Program-made: the position numbers and the translations under genes
In this document: piece by piece, positions 17,609-25,281 of the stretch
Layout: each line of letters begins with the position of its first letter
How positions within the stretch are numbered: position 1 is the stretch's first letter
The notes under the pieces: generated by a model
The model's database searches: none
What the model was told of the DNA's origin: nothing
Seen by the model: the letters and a program-made list of their open reading frames with translations, nothing else
Source of the DNA: Allorhizobium ampelinum S4
GTDB taxonomy: Bacteria; Pseudomonadota; Alphaproteobacteria; Rhizobiales; Rhizobiaceae
DNA: 64,000 nucleotides
Assembly: GCF_000016285.1 (NCBI RefSeq)
Contig: NC_011989.1
Location: 623,001-687,000, forward strand
Reading direction: 5' to 3'

Positions 17609-17624
17609 TTAGGAGATTTTTAAC
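17609..17624 (+). promoter_or_regulatory. CtrA-like box upstream of flagellin 2
   Basis: TTAG-N7-TTAAC (17609-17612, 17620-17624), one mismatch from the CtrA consensus TTAA-N7-TTAAC. It begins 51 bp upstream of the dyad that opens the structured leader, the same distance as in flagellins 3 and 4, which argues that it is part of the promoter. Confidence 0.45.
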
Positions 17625-17659
17625 TGTGTCTGAGTTAAAACGGGCTATCGAAATCGGCA

Positions 17660-17756
17660 GGTTAACCTGTTAATTGAATGTTAATCGCATGACGCGAGCC
17701 GAATTTCACCGGGGAATAGCCCGGAATGTCCCTTCCTATGTGTCATTCAAGGGGCA
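17660..17756 (+). promoter_or_regulatory. Flagellin 2 structured leader
   Basis: Three dyads. GGTTAAC (17660-17666) pairs with GTTAATC (17680-17686, one G-U). The box GCATGACGCGAGCC starts at 17687. CCGGG (17709-17713) pairs with CCCGG (17720-17724). TGTCCCTT (17727-17734) pairs with AAGGGGCA (17749-17756) over 8 bp with one U-G; the latter holds the Shine-Dalgarno of the ATG at 17763. Confidence 0.65.
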
Positions 17757-17762
17757 AGGCCT

Positions 17763-18725
17763 ATGACGAGTATCATGACGAACACTGCTGCGATTTCAGC
17801 ACTTTCCACGCTGCGGTCGATCAGCTCCGATATGGAGACCACCCAGAGCCGGATTTCGTCCGGTTACAAGGTCGAGAGCGCGTCGGACAATGCGGCCTAT
17901 TGGTCGATTGCCACGACGATGCGCTCGGACAACAAAGCGCTCGGTGCCGTTGAGGACGCCATCGGCCTTGGTGCAGCCAAGACGGATACGGCCTATACCG
18001 GCATGGAATCGGCAATCAGTGTCGTCTCCGATATCAAGGCCAAGCTGGTTGCCGCCCGTGAACCAGGCGTGGACAAGGAAAAGATCAACAAGGAACTGGC
18101 CGAACTCAAGAACCAGCTGAGTTCTGTTGCCAAGTCCGCGTCGTTCAATGGCCAGAACTGGCTGTATGACAACAGCGATTCCACTGGCACGACCCAGGAA
18201 ATGGTTGGCTCCTTCGTTCGTGGGAATGATGGCAATGTCTCGATCAAGACGATCTCCTTCGATACGACCAACTCGATCCTGATCAATGACGAGGCGGGTG
18301 ACGGCGGTCTTCTGACAAAGGGAACGGTCGCAACCTATGCCTATGGTACAACGACGACGACGGCATCCTATTACCTGATTTCCTCTGTCGCGGGTAATAC
18401 CAGTAGTGCGAGCGAAGTGACGCTGACCTCGACGACCACTGACGATGAGATCGATGGCATGGTTGCCTCGGTTGACAAGATGCTGACCAGCATGACGGAT
18501 GCGGCCTCGACTATCGGTGCGACCACATCACGTCTGAAGTTGCAGGATAGCTTCATCAAGGACCTGAGCGACACGATCGACACGGGTGTGGGCCGTCTGG
18601 TAGATGCGGACATGAACGAGGAATCGACCAAGCTGAAGGCGTTGCAGACGCAGCAGCAGCTGGGTATCCAGTCTCTGTCGATCGCCAACTCCAGCTCCGA
18701 AAACGTTATGTCGCTATTCCGCTAA
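17763..18725 (+). CDS. fla: Flagellin 2
   Basis: 320 aa filament subunit, nearly identical to flagellin 3 (for example NWLYDNSDSTGTTQEM in both, and TTSRLKLQDSFIKDLSDTID near the C-terminus). Differences are scattered single residues such as NGQNWLY here against NGENWLY in the other copies. The start at 17763 follows an AAGGGG ribosome binding site that lies in the arm of a leader hairpin. No frameshift is seen, so the copy looks functional. A recent duplication with flagellin 3 is likely because the two genes also share the terminator stem sequence. Confidence 0.96.
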   Translation: MTSIMTNTAAISALSTLRSISSDMETTQSRISSGYKVESASDNAAYWSIATTMRSDNKALGAVEDAIGLGAAKTDTAYTGMESAISVVSDIKAKLVAAREPGVDKEKINKELAELKNQLSSVAKSASFNGQNWLYDNSDSTGTTQEMVGSFVRGNDGNVSIKTISFDTTNSILINDEAGDGGLLTKGTVATYAYGTTTTTASYYLISSVAGNTSSASEVTLTSTTTDDEIDGMVASVDKMLTSMTDAASTIGATTSRLKLQDSFIKDLSDTIDTGVGRLVDADMNEESTKLKALQTQQQLGIQSLSIANSSSENVMSLFR

Positions 18726-18754
18726 CATTCAAGTTCCACAGCATCGAAACATCT

Positions 18755-18788
18755 ATAGCCGGGTGATGAGCCCGGCTATTTTGTTTTT
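18755..18788 (+). terminator. Terminator after flagellin 2
   Basis: ATAGCCGGG (18755-18763) pairs with CCCGGCTAT (18771-18779), then TTTTGTTTTT. Both arms are identical to those of the terminator after flagellin 3. The remaining gap to 18955 shows no gene. Confidence 0.85.
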
Positions 18789-18955
18789 CGTATCTGGAAT
18801 GTGCCGTTCTACAATTCTGGACTGCTCCCGTTTCCGATCATATGAGCACATGACGGCTTCGGTTTTGGTTATCCTTTTGAATAAAACTCAAGTTGCTCGT
18901 TATCGATCAACGAATCACCATTTCATAAAATTTTTTGAATAATTTTCTCTCCTGA

Positions 18956-18971
18956 TTTAGCAAGAATTAAC
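18956..18971 (+). promoter_or_regulatory. CtrA-like box upstream of flagellin 3
   Basis: TTTA-N7-TTAAC (18956-18959, 18967-18971). One mismatch in the first half-site; the second half-site is perfect. It starts 51 bp before the first leader dyad. Confidence 0.5.
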
Positions 18972-19006
18972 CTAACTGGGTTTAAATAAAAACATCAAAA
19001 CGACGG

Positions 19007-19107
19007 ATTAATCTCTTGTTTAAAAAGATTAATGGCATGAAGCGGAGCCGTCGTTCGCCGGGAAGGAGCCCGGGATGTCCCTTCCGTTTCCAGTTCCATA
19101 AGGGGCA
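19007..19107 (+). promoter_or_regulatory. Flagellin 3 structured leader
   Basis: Dyad 0: ATTAATCT (19007-19014) with AGATTAAT (19026-19033). Box GCATGAAGCGGAGCC at 19035-19049. Hairpin 1: CCGGG (19058-19062) with CCCGG (19069-19073). Hairpin 2: TGTCCCTT (19076-19083) with AAGGGGCA (19100-19107), covering the ribosome binding site of the ATG at 19114. Confidence 0.65.
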
Positions 19108-19113
19108 ACGCCT

Positions 19114-20076
19114 ATGACGAGTATTATGACGAACAATGCTGCGATTTCAGCACTTTCCACGCTGCGGTCGATCAGCTCCGATATGGAGACCACCCAGAGC
19201 CGGATTTCGTCCGGTTACAAGGTCGAGAGCGCGTCGGACAATGCGGCCTATTGGTCGATTGCCACGACGATGCGCTCGGACAACAAAGCGCTCGGTGCCG
19301 TTGAGGACGCCATCGGCCTTGGTGCAGCCAAGACGGACACGGCCTATACCGGTATGGAATCGGCTATCAGTGTCGTCTCCGATATCAAGGCCAAGCTGGT
19401 TGCCGCCCGCGAACCGGGTGTGGACAAGGACAAGATCAACAAGGAACTGACCGAGCTGAAGAACCAGCTGGGCTCTGTTGCCAAGTCCGCGTCGTTCAAC
19501 GGCGAGAACTGGCTGTATGACAACAGCGATTCCACTGGAACGACCCAGGAAATGGTTGGCTCCTTCGTTCGTGGGAATGATGGCAATGTCTCGATCAAGA
19601 CGATCTCCTTCGATACGACCAACTCGATCCTGATCAATGACGAGGCGGGTGACGGCGGTCTTCTGACAAAGGGAACCGTCGCAACCTATGCCTATGGTAC
19701 AACGACGACGACGGCATCCTATTACCTGATTTCCTCTGTCGCGGGTAATACCAGTAGTGCGAGCGAAGTGACGCTGACCTCGACGACCACTGACGATGAG
19801 ATCGATGGTATGGTTGCCTCGGTTGACAAGATGCTGACCAGCATGACGGATGCGGCTGCCACCATCGGTGCGACCACATCACGTCTGAAGTTGCAGGATA
19901 GCTTCATCAAGGACCTGAGCGACACGATCGACACGGGTGTGGGCCGTCTGGTAGATGCGGACATGAACGAGGAATCGACCAAGCTGAAGGCGTTGCAGAC
20001 GCAGCAGCAGCTGGGTATCCAGTCTCTGTCGATCGCCAACTCCAGCTCCGAAAACGTGCTGTCGTTGTTCCGTTAA
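19114..20076 (+). CDS. fla: Flagellin 3
   Basis: 320 aa, closest to flagellin 2; the first ~100 codons are almost base-for-base the same as in that copy. The product has the same conserved terminal helices and the glycine/threonine-rich centre (KGTVATYAYGTTTTTASYYL). A few codons (KNQLGSVAKS instead of KNQLSSVAKS) separate it from the others. It has its own promoter region, leader and terminator, so it is an independent transcription unit. Confidence 0.96.
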   Translation: MTSIMTNNAAISALSTLRSISSDMETTQSRISSGYKVESASDNAAYWSIATTMRSDNKALGAVEDAIGLGAAKTDTAYTGMESAISVVSDIKAKLVAAREPGVDKDKINKELTELKNQLGSVAKSASFNGENWLYDNSDSTGTTQEMVGSFVRGNDGNVSIKTISFDTTNSILINDEAGDGGLLTKGTVATYAYGTTTTTASYYLISSVAGNTSSASEVTLTSTTTDDEIDGMVASVDKMLTSMTDAAATIGATTSRLKLQDSFIKDLSDTIDTGVGRLVDADMNEESTKLKALQTQQQLGIQSLSIANSSSENVLSLFR

Positions 20077-20105
20077 GCCTAAGGGCATCGAGAATCACCA
20101 AATGC

Positions 20106-20136
20106 ATAGCCGGGCGAAAGCCCGGCTATTTTTTTA
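20106..20136 (+). terminator. Terminator after flagellin 3
   Basis: ATAGCCGGG (20106-20114) pairs with CCCGGCTAT (20121-20129), followed by a run of T. The gap from 20137 to 20334 shows no gene or other clear element. Confidence 0.88.
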
Positions 20137-20334
20137 TCTTGTTAGCAAAAAGCACCTTGGCGGACGTCTTATCGATTGTGCTGGTTCAGGGAATGGCGAA
20201 GTTTCATTCATCGTGGGAATAATCCAACCGTATTTCAAGTGGTTGATAAATAAGGAAAATTAAATTTCCCTATGATGGGAATGGAAGGCGCAAGCCTGCA
20301 TACATCCTCGTTGTATGGTTAATATTTTTTCAAA

Positions 20335-20350
20335 TTTATGTTTCGTTAAC
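20335..20350 (+). promoter_or_regulatory. CtrA-like box upstream of flagellin 4
   Basis: TTTA-N7-TTAAC (20335-20338, 20346-20350), one mismatch to consensus, starting 51 bp before the first leader dyad at 20386. Confidence 0.5.
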
Positions 20351-20385
20351 CATGCTGGTGTTTTCTGTGTTCACGAAAGCACTGG

Positions 20386-20484
20386 GCCGGACGAGCAGAT
20401 ACAGATCCGGCGGGCATGAAGCCGACCAATGTTACCGGTCTTAATCCGGTCTGTCCCTTTCCAAAACAGTCACCTCAAGGGGCA
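20386..20484 (+). promoter_or_regulatory. Flagellin 4 structured leader
   Basis: Dyad 0: GCCGGA (20386-20391) with TCCGGC (20406-20411). Box GCATGAAGCCGACC at 20414-20427. Hairpin 1: ACCGG (20434-20438) with CCGGT (20446-20450). Hairpin 2: TGTCCCTT (20452-20459) with AAGGGGCA (20477-20484), which is the ribosome binding site for the ATG at 20490. Confidence 0.65.
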
Positions 20485-20489
20485 CTTTT

Positions 20490-21452
20490 ATGACGAGCTT
20501 GATGACAAATACCGCTGCAATTTCAGCACTTTCGACCCTGCGGTCGATTTCCGACGATATGAATTCGACACAGAACAGGGTTTCGTCCGGCTACAAGGTT
20601 GAAAATGCATCCGATAATGCGGCCTATTGGTCGATTGCCACGACGATGCGCTCGGACAACAAAGCGCTCGGTGCCGTTGAGGACGCCATCGGCCTTGGTT
20701 CCGCCAAGACGGACACGGCCTATACCGGCATGAAATCGGCGATCGATGTGGTTACCGACATCAAGGCCAAGCTGGTTGCCGCCCGCGAACCGGGCGTGGA
20801 CAAGGAAAAGATCAACAAGGAGCTGGTTGAGCTGAAGAACCAGCTGAGTTCTGTTGCCAAGTCCGCGTCGTTCAATGGCGAGAACTGGCTGTATGACAAC
20901 AGCGATTCCACTGGCACGACCCAGGAAATGGTTGGCTCCTTCGTTCGTGGGAATGATGGCAATGTCTCGATCAAGACGATCACCTTCGATACGACTAACT
21001 CGATCCTGATCAATGACGAGGCGGGTGACGGCGGTCTTCTGACAAAGGGAACGGTCGCAACCTATGCCTATGGTACAACGACGACGACGGCATCCTATTA
21101 CCTGATTTCCTCTGTCGCGGGTAATACCAGTAGTGCGAGCGAAGTGACGCTGACCTCGTCCACCACCGACGACGAGATTGATGGCATGGTCTCAGCCGTT
21201 GACAAGATGCTGTCCAACATGACGGATGCCGCCTCGACCATCGGTGCGACGACCTCGCGCCTGGAGTTGCAGGATACCTTCATCAAGAACCTGAGCGACA
21301 CGATCGACACGGGTGTGGGTCGTCTGGTGGATGCGGACATGAACGAGGAATCGACCAAGCTGAAGGCGCTGCAGACGCAGCAGCAACTGGGTATCCAGTC
21401 TCTTTCGATTGCCAATTCCAATTCCGAAAGCATTCTGTCGTTGTTCAAATAA
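20490..21452 (+). CDS. fla: Flagellin 4
   Basis: 320 aa. The N-terminal part differs from copies 2 and 3 (RSISDDMNSTQNRVSSGYKVENASDN) and so does the C-terminal tail (SLSIANSNSESILSLFK), yet about 350 bp in the middle match flagellin 1 with a single base difference that I can see. This mosaic pattern points to gene conversion. The reading frame is intact and has the usual AAGGGGCA ribosome binding site within a leader hairpin. Confidence 0.96.
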   Translation: MTSLMTNTAAISALSTLRSISDDMNSTQNRVSSGYKVENASDNAAYWSIATTMRSDNKALGAVEDAIGLGSAKTDTAYTGMKSAIDVVTDIKAKLVAAREPGVDKEKINKELVELKNQLSSVAKSASFNGENWLYDNSDSTGTTQEMVGSFVRGNDGNVSIKTITFDTTNSILINDEAGDGGLLTKGTVATYAYGTTTTTASYYLISSVAGNTSSASEVTLTSSTTDDEIDGMVSAVDKMLSNMTDAASTIGATTSRLELQDTFIKNLSDTIDTGVGRLVDADMNEESTKLKALQTQQQLGIQSLSIANSNSESILSLFK

Positions 21453-21484
21453 GACGAGGGTTCGAAGGCGTTTACGCCTTTCTC

Positions 21485-21632
21485 CTGAAAATGAAAAAAA
21501 CAAGCCACAGCAATGGCTTGTAGGGTTCACAAAGCCAGAGACGACTACCGTTGGGAGGCCAGAAATGGTCCTTGCCCGATGTGGTGGACCGACGATGTTT
21601 ATCAAAGCCGCAGCACCCGCTGCGGCTTTTTT
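21485..21632 (+). ncRNA. Possible small RNA or long 3' UTR between flagellins 4 and 5
   Basis: After flagellin 4 there is a 7-bp hairpin without T-run (CAAGCCA/TGGCTTG near 21511-21530), then about 70 bp of structured sequence with a GGGAGG stretch, then the strong terminator at 21604-21632. A 30-codon frame starting MVLARCGGPTMF at 21565 has a GGGAGG upstream but runs through the terminator. It could be the flagellin 4 mRNA 3' end or a separate small RNA. Confidence 0.25.
21604..21632 (+). terminator. Strong terminator before flagellin 5
   Basis: AAGCCGCAGC (21605-21614) pairs perfectly with GCTGCGGCTT (21619-21628) over 10 bp, followed by TTTT. It lies about 150 bp beyond the flagellin 4 stop. 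Confidence 0.88.
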
Positions 21633-21703
21633 CATGCGTGCTTTTGTTTGGTCTTGAAAAAATTAGGAATTCGTTTACCTCTATTAAAAGTTTGATAACC
21701 CCG

Positions 21704-21719
21704 TTAACCATTTGTTAAC
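21704..21719 (+). promoter_or_regulatory. Perfect CtrA consensus box upstream of flagellin 5
   Basis: TTAA (21704-21707), 7 bases, TTAAC (21715-21719): an exact match to the alphaproteobacterial CtrA consensus TTAA-N7-TTAAC. It starts 50 bp upstream of the first leader dyad at 21754, so the second half-site would sit near the -35 region of a transcript starting just before that dyad. Confidence 0.65.
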
Positions 21720-21753
21720 TAATTAAGGGTTAATAATCTGTGAACAACGTTGG

Positions 21754-21853
21754 GTTGGCTACCAGGGCAAGAGCGTAGCCAACGTGCATGAAGCAGACCA
21801 GCGTTGCCGGTGTCTTCCATAAATCCGGCATGTCCCTTCACCTTCATGGGGCA
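21754..21853 (+). promoter_or_regulatory. Flagellin 5 structured leader
   Basis: Dyad 0: GTTGGCTA (21754-21761) with TAGCCAAC (21776-21783). Box GCATGAAGCAGACC at 21786-21799. Hairpin 1: GCCGG (21806-21810) with CCGGC (21825-21829). Hairpin 2: TGTCCC (21831-21836) with GGGGCA (21848-21853). The SD in this copy is GGGG, five bases from the ATG at 21858. Confidence 0.65.
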
Positions 21854-21857
21854 CTCT

Positions 21858-22820
21858 ATGACCAGCATTATGACCAATACCTCCGCTATGGCGGCTCTGC
21901 AGACTCTCCGTGGCATCGACCAGAACATGGAGACGACGCAGAACAGAATCTCGTCCGGCTATAAAGTCGACAGCGCCAAAGACAATGCCGCCTATTGGTC
22001 GATTGCGACCACGATGCGCTCCGATAACAAGGCGCTTTCCACGGTTCAGGATGCTCTGGGGCTTGCTGCTTCCAAAGCAGATACCGCTTATACTGGTCTG
22101 GATTCCAGTATTGACGTGCTCAGCTCTATCAAATCCAAACTGGTTGCGGCGCGCGAACCAGGCGTGGACAAGGACAAGATCAACCAGGAAATCAACGAGC
22201 TGAAGAACCAGCTCGCCTCCATTGCCGAATCCGCTTCATTCTCCGGTGAAAACTGGCTGTATAACGAATCGACCAATCCTCCCACCACCAAGGAAATGGT
22301 TGCTTCCTTCAACCGCGCCAGCGACGGTACGGTGTCGGTTACCACATTGAAGTTCAACACGTCCGAATCGACCTTGATCGATACTCAGAATGCTGAAAAC
22401 GGCATCCTGACACGGACCACGACTGCGACCTGGGCCTACGGTACGACCACCACGACAGGCACCTATTACTTGCTGGACGCGGAGTCTGCGACGCCTGCCA
22501 CCGGCACCGAAATCACCCTGACCACCGACATGTCCAACGACGATCTCGATGGCATGATTTCGGCCGTCGATAAAATGCTTCAGGATCTGACCGATTCTGC
22601 TTCGACCTTGGGTGCGATCAGCAGTCGTATCGATTCCCAGGATACGTTCGTTAAAAACCTCAGCGATACGATCGACAAGGGCGTCGGACGTCTGGTGGAT
22701 GCGGATATGAACGAGGAGTCAACCAAGATCAAGGCGCTGCAAACGCAGCAGCAACTTGGCATCCAGGCGCTGTCGATTGCCAATACCAATGCCGAAAACA
22801 TCCTGACGCTCTTCAAGTAG
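21858..22820 (+). CDS. fla: Flagellin 5 (most divergent copy)
   Basis: 320 aa, the same length as the others but with many changes throughout: the centre reads LYNESTNPPTTKEMVASFNRASDGTVSVTTLKFNTSE and lacks the block shared by copies 1-4. The terminal helices are conserved (MTSIMTNTSAMAALQTLRGID, and the tail ending ANTNAENILTLFK). The start is the ATG at 21858, because an upstream in-frame ATG at 21804 would lie inside the leader. It has not taken part in the recent homogenisation of the array and may have a distinct place in the filament. Confidence 0.96.
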   Translation: MTSIMTNTSAMAALQTLRGIDQNMETTQNRISSGYKVDSAKDNAAYWSIATTMRSDNKALSTVQDALGLAASKADTAYTGLDSSIDVLSSIKSKLVAAREPGVDKDKINQEINELKNQLASIAESASFSGENWLYNESTNPPTTKEMVASFNRASDGTVSVTTLKFNTSESTLIDTQNAENGILTRTTTATWAYGTTTTTGTYYLLDAESATPATGTEITLTTDMSNDDLDGMISAVDKMLQDLTDSASTLGAISSRIDSQDTFVKNLSDTIDKGVGRLVDADMNEESTKIKALQTQQQLGIQALSIANTNAENILTLFK

Positions 22821-22893
22821 TTTTTCGACAACGGGCCGGAGTTACAATTTTCCCTTTCTGCCGTGCCGCCGGTCATCGGCATCTGGTGGAATC

Positions 22894-22935
22894 GTTGGAC
22901 CGCGCAACTGCCCTGGCGCGGTCCAACATATTTTC
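22894..22935 (+). terminator. 12-bp hairpin after flagellin 5
   Basis: GTTGGACCGCGC (22894-22905) pairs perfectly with GCGCGGTCCAAC (22916-22927), followed by ATATTTT. A likely terminator closing the flagellin array. Between here and 23054 I see nothing else clear. Confidence 0.75.
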
Positions 22936-23054
22936 AGGGGATGCAGCCGATATGACTGCAAAATCCGCCGGGGCATTTTCGTCCTAAACCTGCCCAATCT
23001 CGTTAAATTATGCAGGGTGAGTGCCAATCGGCATGCCTGACCGCCTTGAGAAAA

Positions 23055-23079
23055 TCCTCGCGCAAGTTTGGCCGCCTAG
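23055..23079 (+). promoter_or_regulatory. Promoter-like motif upstream of the motBC operon
   Basis: TCCTCGCGCAAG (23055-23066), 9 bases, CTAG (23076-23079). The same 12-mer with CTAG at the same distance precedes flhA (35776-35800), and AAG-N9-CTAG occurs before the PilZ-like gene (51025-51040). It probably marks a promoter class shared by motility operons. From here to 23295 there is a structured 5' leader with several dyads but no gene. Confidence 0.4.
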
Positions 23080-23295
23080 CTTCGACATCATGAAACAGGT
23101 GTTTGTGTTTGCCGTCATGCGGGAGATCGGGCCGCCTGTGACATCCTGCATGTCCTGAAAGGGGCCTGGAAATGATCCCGGGTATCAGGTTGATGATTTA
23201 AGCTTTGGGCCTTACCCGGCCGAAGGTATTGTGCGTCGATAACGCCATAGGCGCGGTCTCGACGATAAGGGCCGTAAGGTCCGGGAGAAAATGAC

Positions 23296-23946
23296 ATGAC
23301 GATGCCGCTCGCTCATTATCTGAAGGATTTTTCTGCACCGCGGCCAGCGCCGATGGCGGCGGAGCCTGTGAGTTTCAACGATGACGCGTTGATGTTCCCG
23401 GATATGCCGATGCTTGAGCTTCCTCAGCCAGACCCCGTGGATGTGGAAAAAGAGCGGCAGGACGCTTATGCGGAAGGCCATGAGGCAGCCGTCAAGGCGG
23501 CGGATGAACGTCACGCCGAAGCGCTCAGCATTCTCGAAAAGGCCCATGCCGAAGCGCTTCAGGAACTGACGGAAAAGCATCAGGCGGAGCTGGCGCGTGT
23601 GATTGCCGAAGGGCTTCAGCAGATTGCCTCGGATCTGTCGCGCATTGTGGGTAGCCAGACGGTCGAGACATTGGCGCCCCTGCTATCGGATCTGCTTGTC
23701 GACAAAGCCCTGGAGGACATTTCCAGCCTGTTGAAGGCTGCCGTCCTGGAGGGAGCCGCAGGTCAGATCACCGTGACCGGGCCTGCCGCGCTGTTCAAGC
23801 AGCTAGCCGAGCTGATGGAAGGAAAAGACCTGTTGCTTAAACATGTCGAGGCTGATGATCTCGACCTGACGGTCGATGTCGGTGGCGCGGCATTGGTCAC
23901 CCGGATTTCCGCCTGGACGGCCAGTCTGAAGAAAGTTCTGGCATGA
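23296..23946 (+). CDS. fliH: FliH-like export ATPase regulator
   Basis: 216 aa, soluble. A Pro-rich N-terminus (residues 1-55) is followed by a long coiled coil (about 55-115: [33 protein letters not shown]) and a globular tail (about 120-216: [52 protein letters not shown]), the order of parts seen in FliH/YscL proteins that hold FliI at the export gate. No other fliH is near fliI. It overlaps motB by 4 bp. The FliH assignment rests on architecture; a motility protein of unknown role is the alternative. Confidence 0.6.
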   Translation: MTMPLAHYLKDFSAPRPAPMAAEPVSFNDDALMFPDMPMLELPQPDPVDVEKERQDAYAEGHEAAVKAADERHAEALSILEKAHAEALQELTEKHQAELARVIAEGLQQIASDLSRIVGSQTVETLAPLLSDLLVDKALEDISSLLKAAVLEGAAGQITVTGPAALFKQLAELMEGKDLLLKHVEADDLDLTVDVGGAALVTRISAWTASLKKVLA

Positions 23947-25277
23947 GTGACGCTGAAAATCACCACCACGGCAAGAACGAGATCATCGTTATCAAGCGGC
24001 ATGGCGGCGGCGATCACGATGGCGCCCATGGCGGCGCCTGGAAGATTGCCTATGCCGACTTCATGACCGCGATGATGGCCTTCTTCCTGGTCATGTGGCT
24101 GGTCAATGCTGCCAATGAGAAGACGACCGCTTCAGTTGCCAGCTATTTCAATCCGATCAAGCTGGCCGATGAAAAGCCGACCGAGAAGGGCGTGAAAAAG
24201 CCGGTCGATCAGGCTGAAGGCGAGGAAAGCAAGGAACGCTCGAAAATCAAAGCCGAAGAGGAAACGCTCGGCAAGGCGGCGGCAACCGGCGAGGACATGA
24301 CCTCGACCTCGGGTGATAAGCCTGTCTATTCGGAAGCGGACCTGTTCGAAAATCCCTATTCCGTCTTGGCCGAAATTGCCCAGGAAGTTGGCCAACAGGC
24401 CAATGTCAGCGCCAAGGGTGAAGGCGGAGCCAGCGAATCTGGCCCATCCACCGGCGCGTCGGGCGGCGAGGCTTACCGCGACCCGTTCGATCCGGATTTC
24501 TGGAGCCAGCAGATGCAGACGGCGCAGGGCAAGCCCGGCAAAGCAAAGCCTGACGAGCAGCAAACCGTGGCCGAGGCGGCGGCAAAGCCCGATCCATTCG
24601 CGCAAAAACCGGTCGATCAGCAGGCTTCTGCGGCGGCGGCCGCAGCCGCACCGGATGGAGCGCAGGGCACTCCCCCATCGAAGTCTCAGCCTGAGGCAAA
24701 GCCGCAGGTCGAAATCGACGGTCAGCAGGTAGCCATCGCCGTTCCCAAGGCGCGGCCTGATCCCAAGCAGGTTGCCCGTGAAGAGCAGAATGCATCGGCT
24801 GATAGCGATCAGACACAGCAGGCGGACCAGCTTAAGCAGCAGATCGCCTCTGAAATCGGCGGTGTCGCGGGTAAATTGGCCGAGGGGTTGATTGTGCAGC
24901 CGGCTGAAGGTGGACTGCTGATAACACTGACCGACCAATCCCAGGCTCCGATGTTCGATGTCGGCTCCGCCGTGCCTCGCAAGGAAATGGTTTTGGCGAT
25001 GGAAAAGATCGGCAAGTTGCTGGCGGAGCGCCAGGGTGCCGTGGTTATCAGGGGCCACACCGACGCACGCCAATATAAAGGCCCTGATAACGACAACTGG
25101 GGCCTGTCGATGTCACGCGCCCATTCGGCCTATTACATGCTGGTGCGCGGCGGGCTCGCACAAAACCGGATCACCCAGGTGTCCGGCTTTGCCGATCGCC
25201 GGCTGTTGAAGCCGGAGGACCCGCTGGCCGCTGCAAACCGACGGATCGAGATCCTTGTTCAGGGAGACCAGAAGTAA
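23943..25277 (+). CDS. motB: Flagellar stator protein MotB
   Basis: 444 aa, longer than enteric MotB (308 aa) owing to a long linker. The membrane segment is at about residues 36-56 ([22 protein letters not shown]), with Asp39 as the proton-carrying residue. Residues ~65-295 are an Ala/Gln/Pro/Glu-rich, probably disordered periplasmic linker. The OmpA-like peptidoglycan-binding domain covers about 300-440 ([41 protein letters not shown]). Partner MotA is encoded at 5737. The ATGA overlap with the upstream gene indicates coupling. Confidence 0.96.
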   Translation: MSDAENHHHGKNEIIVIKRHGGGDHDGAHGGAWKIAYADFMTAMMAFFLVMWLVNAANEKTTASVASYFNPIKLADEKPTEKGVKKPVDQAEGEESKERSKIKAEEETLGKAAATGEDMTSTSGDKPVYSEADLFENPYSVLAEIAQEVGQQANVSAKGEGGASESGPSTGASGGEAYRDPFDPDFWSQQMQTAQGKPGKAKPDEQQTVAEAAAKPDPFAQKPVDQQASAAAAAAAPDGAQGTPPSKSQPEAKPQVEIDGQQVAIAVPKARPDPKQVAREEQNASADSDQTQQADQLKQQIASEIGGVAGKLAEGLIVQPAEGGLLITLTDQSQAPMFDVGSAVPRKEMVLAMEKIGKLLAERQGAVVIRGHTDARQYKGPDNDNWGLSMSRAHSAYYMLVRGGLAQNRITQVSGFADRRLLKPEDPLAAANRRIEILVQGDQK

Positions 25278-25281
25278 GGTG

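Noticed and set aside
16514..22820. The five near-identical units as a mobile or CRISPR-like repeat array
   Set aside because: Each unit is an intact flagellin gene with its own leader; there are no spacers, transposase or terminal repeats.
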